Shown: positions 1 to 6,203, counted from the first letter of the stretch. The stretch is DNA of 19,155 nt from JBDSTZ01 sp039927975 (GCA_039927975.1 JBDSTZ010000510.1:1-19155); one strand, 5' to 3'. Numbers and translations: made by a program. Notes: generated by a model not told the origin, from the sequence alone.

Positions 1-586
1 GGTCGTCCGGATGAACGCTGGCGATCCAGTCGTTCGGTTCCTGCGCCAGATCGGCGCCGCTGCGGCCCCAGATCGCGTCGTAGGCCGCGCTCACATACAG
101 CAGCGCGCCGTCGTGCAGCGAGAACATCCAGAACACGTCTTCGATGTTATCGGTCAGCTGGCGGAAGCGTTCCTCGCTGTTGCGCAGCGCGGCCTGGGTC
201 TGGCGCAGGCGCAGCAGGGCGTTGACGTTGGCAACCAGTTCGTCCGCTTCGATCGGCGCCGCCAGATAGTTGTCGGCGCCGCCTTCGAGGCCGCGGATCT
301 TGTCGTCGCGCCCGGTCAGCGCGGCCGAGGTTTGCAGCACCAGCACGCCGGCCGTGACCGGGTCGTCCTTGATGCGGCGGCACACTTCGATGCCGTTAAT
401 GTCGGGCAGCTTGACGTCGAGCAGCACCAGCGCCGGCAGCATCTCGCGCGCCATGCGCAGCGCGCCGGTGCCGTCGATCGCCTCGCGCACGGCGAAGCCG
501 GCCCCTTGCAGGATGCGCGTCTTGACGTAGCGCGCGCCGTCGTTGTCGTCGACATTGAGAATCATGGTGGGCGCTTCGTTCATCAT
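1..586 (-). CDS. Response regulator, REC-PAS, C-terminus beyond window edge
   Basis: The reading frame opens at 586 and stays open to the window edge (about 195 codons seen), so the output domain is missing. Residues 8-125 form a receiver domain: acidic pair Asp13/Asp14, phospho-acceptor Asp57 in LVLLDVKLPD, and switch Thr86. The usual Lys before the conserved Pro is Ala110 (YLAAPI). A linker and the start of a PAS domain follow (from NSEERFRQLTDNIEDVFW at about residue 133). The ATG overlaps the stop of the upstream histidine kinase gene as ATGA, so the two are translationally coupled and the kinase is the probable phosphodonor. A second in-frame ATG lies at 583. The missing part could be a second kinase, a GGDEF or a phosphatase domain; the sequence here cannot decide. 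The receiver call is firm, the overall class is not. Confidence 0.88.
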   Translation of the reverse strand, partial: MMNEAPTMILNVDDNDGARYVKTRILQGAGFAVREAIDGTGALRMAREMLPALVLLDVKLPDINGIEVCRRIKDDPVTAGVLVLQTSAALTGRDDKIRGLEGGADNYLAAPIEADELVANVNALLRLRQTQAALRNSEERFRQLTDNIEDVFWMFSLHDGALLYVSAAYDAIWGRSGADLAQEPNDWIASVHPDD

Positions 587-1917
587 CGGGAGCCCTCGTC
601 GATGGCCATGGTCCGCCCGGCGTAGCGCAGCGGCAGGATCAGTGAAAAAGTGGAACCTTCGCCCAGGGTGCTGTTGACTTCAACCTCGCCGCCCAACATC
701 CGCGCCAGTTTGCGGCACAGCGGCAGGCCGAGGCCGGTGCCCTTGGCGCGGCCTTGCAGCGGATGCTCGATCTGGCTGAATTCCTCGAAGATCAGCTGCA
801 AATTCTCGCCGCTGATGCCGATGCCGGTATCGGTCACCGAAAACGCCAGCGCGCCGTCGTCGAGCGTCGCCATGCTGACCGTCACCTGGCCGCGCTCGGT
901 GAACTTGAGCGAGTTAAAAATGAAGTTGCGCAGGATCTGGGCGATCTTGCCCTCGTCGGCGACCAGCCCCGGTTCGCGCTCGGGCGGCTCGAACACCAGC
1001 TCGACCTCGGGGTTGGCCACCAGCGGGCGCAGCATGCCTTTGAGGCTGCTGAACAGGGCGCCGACGTCGACCGGGGTCGGCGCGATGTCGACCTTGCCGG
1101 CCTCGATCTTGGCCAGGTCGAGCAAGTCGTTCACCAGCGCCGACAGGTCGGTGGCGGCGGTGGCGATGAAGTTGACCTGACGCTCCTGCTCGGGCGTGAG
1201 CTCGCCGTCCATGCGGTCGAGCAGCAGCTTGGCCAGCGCGCGGATCGAGCTTAATGGCGTGCGCAGCTCGTGGCTGGTGTTCGACAGGAAGCGCGATTTC
1301 ATCGCGTCGGCGCGCCGCAGGCCCTCGGCCTTTTCCTCGATCTCGGCGTACAGCGCGACCACTCCGCGGTTGGTGTCCTCCAGTTCACGCGTCAGGTCGA
1401 GCAGCTCGTCCTGCCGCTCGCGCAGTTCGGCCAGCGCCTGCGCCAGTTCCTGGTTCTGCACGCGCAGCTCGTGAAAGGTGTTCTGCTCGACTCCGACCGC
1501 CAGCGCGTCGCCCAGCGCGGCCAGACGCGCCGCGTCGATCTGTTCGCCGCGCGGCAGCAGCTTGTCCATGCTGACCACCACCGCCTCGCGCTCGCGCTGC
1601 ACCACCGCGCACCCGTCCATCAGGCGCCGCGCGGTGACGATGGCGGCGTCGAACTGTTCGCCGGTGGCCACTTCGCCCACGCTGATGTCGATCTGCAGCG
1701 CGTGGCCGGCGCCTTCCTGGCGCAGCGTGAACACCGCGCGCCCGCCGCGCGCCCGGCCGCAGGCGCAGCGCGCCACTTCCGACACGGCGGTGGCGATGCG
1801 CACCTGGTCCTGCGCGCCGTAATTGAGCAGCGCGGCGATCTGGCGCGCGCGCTGGCGCACCGCCACCAGGTCCTGTTCGCTGTCTATGCCGACCTGCAAA
1901 ATGCGCGTGACGTTCAT
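583..1917 (-). CDS. Histidine kinase with degenerate RsbT-like N-terminal domain
   Basis: 444 aa, no membrane segment, hence cytoplasmic. Residues 1-122 resemble an RsbT/RsbW-type ATPase fold, but the N-box Asn is replaced (SEVARC, Cys51) and no DxGPGI glycine box is seen, so this half probably does not bind ATP. Residues about 150-205 are a heptad-rich coiled coil. HisKA follows with His216 in SHELRTPL. The C-terminal HATPase is intact: Asn331/Asn335 N-box, Asp363 in DTGIGI, and GTGLGL at 393-398. The start at 1917 was chosen because it overlaps the preceding stop (ATGA) and gives the RsbT-like N-terminus; the frame is open further upstream, but that part is a shadow of the phosphatase gene. 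It overlaps the response regulator gene by 4 nt. The likely job is to convert a stressosome signal, perhaps through RsbT or RsbS contacts with its N-terminus, into phosphotransfer. Confidence 0.9.
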   Translation of the reverse strand: MNVTRILQVGIDSEQDLVAVRQRARQIAALLNYGAQDQVRIATAVSEVARCACGRARGGRAVFTLRQEGAGHALQIDISVGEVATGEQFDAAIVTARRLMDGCAVVQREREAVVVSMDKLLPRGEQIDAARLAALGDALAVGVEQNTFHELRVQNQELAQALAELRERQDELLDLTRELEDTNRGVVALYAEIEEKAEGLRRADAMKSRFLSNTSHELRTPLSSIRALAKLLLDRMDGELTPEQERQVNFIATAATDLSALVNDLLDLAKIEAGKVDIAPTPVDVGALFSSLKGMLRPLVANPEVELVFEPPEREPGLVADEGKIAQILRNFIFNSLKFTERGQVTVSMATLDDGALAFSVTDTGIGISGENLQLIFEEFSQIEHPLQGRAKGTGLGLPLCRKLARMLGGEVEVNSTLGEGSTFSLILPLRYAGRTMAIDEGSR

Positions 1918-2966
1918 CGCGTCCCCGCCGCCAGCCGGTGCGCCAGCACGCAGGCGTCGTCGCGCAGACGCGCATGGTCGCGCAGCAGCACCCCGGCCAC
2001 CAGCGACGGCGCGCCGGCCGCCAGGCCCGGGTGCTGGCCCAGGTCCCACTGGGTGTTCACGCCGTCCGAATGCATCACCAGCAGGGCGCCCGGCGCGCCC
2101 GGGTAGGCCAGCTGCTGCACCTTGCGCATATTGTGGCCGACGATGCCGTTGTGCGACATCAGCTGGCGGCGCGACTCGCCGTCGATCAGGCAGGCGCCGA
2201 TATTGCCGACCCCGGCAAACTGCAATTGGCTGTCGCCGGCACGGTACTGGGCCACCGCCAGCGCCGCGCCGCGGGTCGGCGCCAGCGCCTTGTGCATCGC
2301 CTCGATCTGCGCCGCCGGCGCCAGCGCCGGGTCGCGCTCCAGGCACTCGATCGCCGCGCGCGCCACCCGGGCCGCTTCCGGGCCGTGACCGAGGCCATCG
2401 ACCAGCAGCAGGGTGGTGTGGCGCTCGTCGCTGGCGACTGCCCAGCCATCGCCGCTGAAATCCTCGCCGGCCAGCGGCAGGCAGGCCGCGCCGATGCGCG
2501 CCGCCGGCCCCGTCGCCTGCGCGCCCTCGGCCCACAGGCGCATCGTCAGCGCGGCGCCACCCCCGCGCGGGGCATACACGTCGAAGCTGTCGGCCAGCCG
2601 CTGCATCGCACCAAGTCCGTTGCCGGCGGTGCCGGCGCTCGATACGCCGTCGCGCAGCGCGTGCGCCAGGTTGGCGATACCGGGTCCCTTGTCGAGCACC
2701 AGCAGCTCGACCCCGCGCGATTCGCCCTCGCTCACGGCAGAGACCAGGATGCGGCCATCGCCGGCGTGCTTGAGCAGGTTGGTGGCCGCCTCGGTGATCA
2801 GGATCGCCAGCTGGCCGGCGCGGGTGCCGTCAAAGCCCTGCCGCTGGGCGATCTGCTGGCCGGCGCGGCGCGCCGTGGCGATATCGCTGGCGTGGGCGAC
2901 GCCGATCCACTGCTGGCTTTGCAGCGAGGAGTTAAACACGTCGGGCATTGCAATCTCCAGCATCAT
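1914..2966 (-). CDS. RsbT-like kinase fused to SpoIIE/RsbX-type PP2C phosphatase
   Basis: 350 aa, soluble. Residues 20-145 are a GHKL ATPase of the RsbT/RsbW type with N-box Asn63 (TEAATN), a glycine box DKGPGI at 92-97 and a NGLGAMQRL lid region, all apparently intact. Residues 155-345 are a PP2C/SpoIIE domain with the expected metal-ligand acidic residues: GEDFSGD (169-173), LVDGLGHG (Asp190), HSDGV (Asp301) and RDDACVL (336-337). In stressosome operons RsbX dephosphorylates RsbS/RsbR and resets the system; this fusion occupies the RsbX slot after RsbT. The start is uncertain: ATG at 2966 has a GGAAA just upstream, while the in-frame ATG at 2948 has a better-spaced GGAG and gives 344 aa. 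The gap to rsbT is 24 nt, and the 3' end overlaps the histidine kinase by 4 nt. Confidence 0.9.
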   Translation of the reverse strand: MMLEIAMPDVFNSSLQSQQWIGVAHASDIATARRAGQQIAQRQGFDGTRAGQLAILITEAATNLLKHAGDGRILVSAVSEGESRGVELLVLDKGPGIANLAHALRDGVSSAGTAGNGLGAMQRLADSFDVYAPRGGGAALTMRLWAEGAQATGPAARIGAACLPLAGEDFSGDGWAVASDERHTTLLLVDGLGHGPEAARVARAAIECLERDPALAPAAQIEAMHKALAPTRGAALAVAQYRAGDSQLQFAGVGNIGACLIDGESRRQLMSHNGIVGHNMRKVQQLAYPGAPGALLVMHSDGVNTQWDLGQHPGLAAGAPSLVAGVLLRDHARLRDDACVLAHRLAAGTR

Positions 2967-2990
2967 CGTTTCCGCATCGTTGTTTCAACA

Positions 2991-3452
2991 TCATCGTTTC
3001 CACTTCGTGATCGAGACCGCGGTGCCTTCGCCGCTGCGCGTCTCGATCGCAAAGTCGTCGACCAGGCGGCGCGCGCCGCCCAGTCCCAATCCCAGCCCGC
3101 CGCCGCTGGTGTAGCCGTCCTTGAGCGCCAGCTGGACGTCGGCGATGCCGGGACCGTCGTCGGCGAACACCAGCCGCACGCCCTGGCGCCCGGCTTCGGC
3201 CAGCTGCAGCGCCAGCACCGCGCCGCCGCCGCCGTACTTGATCGTGTTGCGCGCCAGTTCGCTGGCCGCCGTCACCAGCTTGGTCTGGTCGACCAGCCCG
3301 AGCGCGATGGCGATCGCCTGCTCGCGCACCAGCTTGCGCAGCGCGACCACGTGTTCGTCGCTGGTCAGCGGCAGCGCCACGCTGTGGGTGATCCTGGCGT
3401 CGCGCGCCTCTGTCAGGGCCGAGGCGAATTTGACCGTCGCGGCATGGCCCAT
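2991..3452 (-). CDS. rsbT: Stressosome switch serine/threonine kinase RsbT
   Basis: 153 aa GHKL-fold kinase. The visible ATP-site motifs are N-box SELARN (Asn69), ADDGPGI at 98-103 and the glycine-rich GGGLGLGLGGARRL at 117-130, followed by a GEGTAVSI end. In Bacillus, RsbT is held by RsbR/RsbS, phosphorylates them under stress and is released to activate a downstream partner. Here rsbS precedes it with a 1-nt stop/start overlap (TGATG), which sets the start at 3452. The open frame upstream of that point is a shadow of rsbS. At about 20 residues longer than Bacillus RsbT it has an extended N-terminus. RsbW-type anti-sigma kinases have the same fold, but the RsbR-RsbS context and the ARNTIKYGGG motif favour RsbT. 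Confidence 0.93.
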   Translation of the reverse strand: MGHAATVKFASALTEARDARITHSVALPLTSDEHVVALRKLVREQAIAIALGLVDQTKLVTAASELARNTIKYGGGGAVLALQLAEAGRQGVRLVFADDGPGIADVQLALKDGYTSGGGLGLGLGGARRLVDDFAIETRSGEGTAVSITKWKR

Positions 3453-3808
3453 CAGCGCTGCGTCTTTCCAAGCAGGGCCATGCCCTTGTCGACATTGAGC
3501 GCGGTTTTCACGCCCGGCAGCGTCAAGCCCAGTTCGACCAGGGTGATCGCCACCGCCGGCTGCATGCCCACCAACACGGTCTGGGCGTCGAGCACGCGCG
3601 CCATCGCCGCCGTGTTGCTGATCATCCGGCCGATGAAGGAATCGACCAGGTCGAGCGCCGAAATATCGATCAGCACGCCCTTGGCGCCGTCGCACACGAT
3701 GCGCGCGCACAGGTCGTCCTGCAGCGTCATGGCCAGGCGGTCATGCATGTCGACCTGGATGGTTGCCAGCAGCAGGTCGCCGATGCGCAGAATAGGGATC
3801 CGTTCCAT
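3452..3808 (-). CDS. rsbS: Stressosome scaffold STAS protein RsbS
   Basis: 118 aa single STAS domain with no N-terminal sensor. The diagnostic segment LIDISALDLVDSFIGR (residues 46-61) contains Ser57, which aligns with the RsbT-phosphorylated Ser59 of Bacillus RsbS. In the family, RsbS co-assembles with RsbR into a large icosahedral complex that sequesters RsbT. A GAGG Shine-Dalgarno sits 5 nt before the ATG and overlaps the rsbR stop (gap 7 nt); the 3' end overlaps the rsbT start by 1 nt. Single-domain STAS proteins can also be RsbV-type antagonists, but the DSFIGR motif and the R-S-T order make RsbS the better call. Confidence 0.94.
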   Translation of the reverse strand: MERIPILRIGDLLLATIQVDMHDRLAMTLQDDLCARIVCDGAKGVLIDISALDLVDSFIGRMISNTAAMARVLDAQTVLVGMQPAVAITLVELGLTLPGVKTALNVDKGMALLGKTQR

Positions 3809-3815
3809 ACCGGCC

Positions 3816-4670
3816 TCAGTTGCGCACGACCGAGGCGCCGACCCGCGCCAGCGCCACCATGAAGGCGTCGGCCAGGGTCGCCTTGGTGGTCACGTCCTCC
3901 AGGTTCACGCCCAGGTGGACGATGGTCTGGGCGATTTGCGGGCGGATCCCGCTGATGATGCAGTCGGCCCCCATCAGGCGCGCCGCCGCGATGGTTTTCA
4001 AGAGGTGCTGGGCGACCAAGGTGTCGACCGTCGGCACCCCGGTGATGTCGATGATGGCGATCGCCGCGCCGGTTTCGACGATTTTTTCAAGCAGGCTTTC
4101 CATCACCACCTGGGTGCGCGCGCTGTCGAGCGTGCCGATCAGCGGCAGCGCCAGCACGTCCTGCCACAGCTTGACGACCGGGGTCGACAGCTCGAGCAGC
4201 TCGTGCTGCTGGCGCACGATGATCTGGTCGCGGCTCTTCTGGAACACTTCCATGGTGAACAGGCCCAGCTTGTCGAGCAGCGAGCTGATGGCCCACAGCA
4301 CGTCGGCGAATGCACTGTCGCCCTCCATCGCCGCGCGCAGCGCCACGAACAGCGGCTGCTTGAGCGAAAAGATGAAGGTCGCCGTCTCGCTCGGGTTCGA
4401 ACCCTGGCGCGCGCGCGCCGCCGAAATCTCGCTCAGCAGGTCGCGCACCTCGTCCCAGGCTTGCGCCTCGATGTCCTCGACCCCGCCGTCCAGGGCGGCG
4501 CCCGGCAGCAGCGCCAGGAACTGGCTGCAATGGCGCCGCAGCTGCTCGTCGGCCTCGTCGCTGCGCCTGAAACTGAGCTTGCCCAGGGTGTCCAGCCAGT
4601 CAGCGAGAATCGCCGCCTGGTGTTGCTTGATCAGTGAACTGACGCGCGTGCTGGTCTCGGTGGTGTTCAT
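3816..4670 (-). CDS. rsbR: Stressosome sensor RsbR (RsbRD-type N-terminus + STAS)
   Basis: 284 aa. Residues 8-150 are a mainly helical, non-haem sensor region resembling the RsbRD_N family (LIKQHQAAILADWL...). A linker helix follows (about 150-165), then a C-terminal STAS domain (165-280) with the RsbR hallmark PLIGTLDSAR and IIDITGVPTVDT segments and GIRPQIAQTI. By comparison with Bacillus RsbRA from memory, Thr217 corresponds to Thr205, and Ser183 stands where Thr171 would be; these are the sites RsbT modifies. It is the first gene of the leftward operon. The ATG at 4670 has AGGA 6 nt upstream (4677-4680). The signal it senses cannot be read from the sequence: there are no Cys-rich, PAS or globin motifs. 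Confidence 0.92.
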   Translation of the reverse strand: MNTTETSTRVSSLIKQHQAAILADWLDTLGKLSFRRSDEADEQLRRHCSQFLALLPGAALDGGVEDIEAQAWDEVRDLLSEISAARARQGSNPSETATFIFSLKQPLFVALRAAMEGDSAFADVLWAISSLLDKLGLFTMEVFQKSRDQIIVRQQHELLELSTPVVKLWQDVLALPLIGTLDSARTQVVMESLLEKIVETGAAIAIIDITGVPTVDTLVAQHLLKTIAAARLMGADCIISGIRPQIAQTIVHLGVNLEDVTTKATLADAFMVALARVGASVVRN

Positions 4671-4717
4671 TCATTATCCTCAAACTGTGAAATTTGTGTT
4701 CTCAAATGCAACTTCAA

Positions 4718-4723
4718 ACTATA
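4718..4723 (-). promoter_or_regulatory. Candidate -10 box for the rsbR operon
   Basis: Reading leftward, TATAGT (5 of 6 to TATAAT) lies 48 nt upstream of the rsbR ATG. No recognisable TTGACA-like -35 sits 16-18 nt further upstream; that stretch is G-rich. The operon may therefore need an activator or another sigma factor. This is a weak call made by eye. Confidence 0.35.
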
Positions 4724-4806
4724 TCACCGCACCCCGCAAACCCCCGCTTCGATAGGGCGGCGGCGCGCGCGGCCGGGACGGCAATCCGGTCGCGCTCGGC
4801 CATTGT

Positions 4807-4835
4807 TTGACCCGTTTCCCGCCCAAGGTTAAAAT
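4807..4835 (+). promoter_or_regulatory. Sigma-70 promoter of tpiA
   Basis: TTGACC (4807-4812) is followed by a 17-nt spacer and TAAAAT (4830-4835), 5 of 6 matches to each consensus hexamer. The predicted start is about 4842, giving a 20-25 nt leader. CCCGC (4818-4822) and GCGGG (4837-4841) form an inverted repeat around the -10 box and might be an operator. The tpiA ribosome-binding site itself is poor. Confidence 0.75.
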
Positions 4836-4864
4836 AGCGGGTTAATTAGATCAACTGGGCTCCT

Positions 4865-5614
4865 ATGCGTCGCAAACTCGTTGTAGGCAATTGGAAGATG
4901 AATGGCAGTCTCGCGAGCAACGCCGCGCTGCTTTCGGGCATCGCTGCGGGCCTGAACGGCGCCGCCGCCAGCTGCGCCGTGTGCGCGCCGGCGCCCTATC
5001 TGGCGCAGTGCCAGGCCGCGCTGGCCGGTGGCCCGATCGGCTGGGGCGCGCAGGATGTCTCGGCCCAGGCGTGCGGCGCCTACACCGGCGAAGTGGCGGC
5101 GGCGATGCTGGCCGATTTCGGCTGCGCCTACGCCATCGTCGGCCACTCCGAGCGCCGCGCCTGCCACGCCGAGAGCAATGAACTGGTGGCCAAAAAGACT
5201 GTCGCAGCATTGGCGGCGGGGATTACCCCGATCGTCTGCGTCGGCGAAACCCTGGCCGAGCGCGAAGCCGGTCAAACCTTCGCCGTGGTCGGCGCCCAGC
5301 TGGACGCCGTGCTGGCGCTGCTCGACGGCGCGGCCCTGGCCCGCATCGTCGTCGCCTACGAGCCGGTGTGGGCGATCGGCACCGGCAAGACCGCCACCCC
5401 GGCCATGGCGCAGGAAGTGCACGCCCAGCTGCGCGCCCAGTTGTGCCAGAAGGATGCGGCGGCCGGCAATACGGTGCGCATCCTGTACGGCGGCAGCATG
5501 AAGCCGGACAACGCCGTCGAACTGCTGGCCCAGCCCGACATCGATGGCGGTCTGATCGGCGGCGCCGCCCTCAAGGCGGCAGATTTCCTGGCCATTGTTC
5601 ACGCCGCGGCGTGA
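4865..5614 (+). CDS. tpiA: Triosephosphate isomerase
   Basis: 249 aa, normal family length. It interconverts dihydroxyacetone phosphate and glyceraldehyde 3-phosphate in glycolysis and gluconeogenesis in the cytoplasm. The substrate-binding Lys11 in GNWKMN, electrophile His94 in IVGHSERR, catalytic base Glu166 in AYEPVWAIGTG (with loop 6 after it) and the phosphate-binding LYGGSMKP segment are all visible. The start at 4865 matches the family N-terminus (MRRKLVVGNWKMN), although no strong Shine-Dalgarno precedes it. It has its own promoter and is followed after 46 nt by secG, probably on the same transcript. Confidence 0.98.
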   Translation: MRRKLVVGNWKMNGSLASNAALLSGIAAGLNGAAASCAVCAPAPYLAQCQAALAGGPIGWGAQDVSAQACGAYTGEVAAAMLADFGCAYAIVGHSERRACHAESNELVAKKTVAALAAGITPIVCVGETLAEREAGQTFAVVGAQLDAVLALLDGAALARIVVAYEPVWAIGTGKTATPAMAQEVHAQLRAQLCQKDAAAGNTVRILYGGSMKPDNAVELLAQPDIDGGLIGGAALKAADFLAIVHAAA

Positions 5615-5660
5615 GCGGGCCACTACTACAAACTTACGTTAAACTTGGAATGGAATTGTC

Positions 5661-6101
5661 ATGAGCACCTTCTTCAATCTGATCGTCGTTGTACAGGTCC
5701 TGTCGGCCCTGGTCATCATCGGCCTGGTACTGCTGCAGCACGGTAAGGGCGCCGATATGGGCGCGGCCTTCGGTTCGGGCGCCTCGGGCAGCCTGTTCGG
5801 CGCCACCGGCTCTTCGAACTTCATGTCCAAGTCGACCGGCGTGGCAGCGGCAATCTTCTTTGCCTCGACCCTGTCGCTGGCGTATTTTGCCAAGGACCAC
5901 GCGGCCGGCACCAGCGGCGGCGTGCTCGATCGCGCACCGGTGGCGACCAAGCCGGCAGCCCCGGCGCCAGGTTCGCAAGTGCCTTCCACCACGGCTGCGC
6001 CTGCACCTGTGCCTGCACCAGCAAACGGTGCGGTGCCAGCGCCTGCCACCGGCGCTGCGCCTGCTGCTCCTGCTGCGCCGGTCAATCAGATTCCGAAATA
6101 A
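5661..6101 (+). CDS. secG: Preprotein translocase subunit SecG
   Basis: 146 aa inner-membrane protein that assists SecYE during protein export. Two membrane segments (about 4-25 and 58-77) flank the conserved cytoplasmic loop GKGADMGAAFGSGASGSLFG (29-48), the SecG signature. Residues 94-146 form a Pro/Ala-rich, probably disordered tail, longer than in enterobacterial SecG (about 110 aa in all) but common in Burkholderiales. It follows tpiA by 46 nt; GGAATGGA lies upstream of the ATG. The tpiA-secG pairing is conserved in betaproteobacteria. Confidence 0.96.
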   Translation: MSTFFNLIVVVQVLSALVIIGLVLLQHGKGADMGAAFGSGASGSLFGATGSSNFMSKSTGVAAAIFFASTLSLAYFAKDHAAGTSGGVLDRAPVATKPAAPAPGSQVPSTTAAPAPVPAPANGAVPAPATGAAPAAPAAPVNQIPK

Positions 6102-6130
6102 GACTGTTGCAGGAATTCGGCCGTGGTAAC

Positions 6131-6203
6131 GCTGTCGAAGTAAAGGTGTCGTAATAAGGTCGGTTGTAGTAAGGCTGGTCGCAGTAAGGCAGTCGTAGCA
6201 ATG
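6131..6203. repeat. Degenerate ~15-nt tandem repeat (5 units)
   Basis: Five consecutive units mostly ending in GTAAG: 6131-6145 GCTGTCGAAGTAAAG, 6146-6158 GTGTCGTAATAAG, 6159-6173 GTCGGTTGTAGTAAG, 6174-6188 GCTGGTCGCAGTAAG, 6189-6203 GCAGTCGTAGCAATG. The loose consensus is G-C-TG-GTCG-AGTAAG; one unit is 13 nt and the rest 15. The array begins about 30 bp after the secG stop. No function is known to me. It is far too short and irregular for a CRISPR. Confidence 0.65.

Larger units (their letters stand above)
4671..4864. promoter_or_regulatory. Divergent intergenic region rsbR | tpiA
   Basis: 194 bp between divergent genes. The rsbR-proximal half (4671-4730) is AT-rich with repeated TCAAA/TTTG motifs (TCAAA at 4680, 4702 and 4714) and a quasi-palindrome TTTGTGTTCTCAAA at 4693-4706. 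The middle is GC-rich. The tpiA-proximal end carries a sigma-70 promoter. No ORF is supported here. Confidence 0.7.

Noticed and set aside
1938..4637. An 899-codon open frame on the plus strand opposite the stress operon
   Set aside because: It runs antisense to five genes with recognised domains. Its product is Arg/Gln/His/Ala-rich without any domain, a usual artefact of GC-rich third positions.
1..4670. RsbVW/sigma-B type partner-switching operon
   Set aside because: No RsbV, RsbW, RsbU or sigma factor gene is visible. The single STAS protein has the RsbS DSFIGR motif and lies between rsbR and rsbT.
6131..6203. CRISPR array
   Set aside because: Units are about 15 nt, imperfect and have no spacers; no cas genes nearby.
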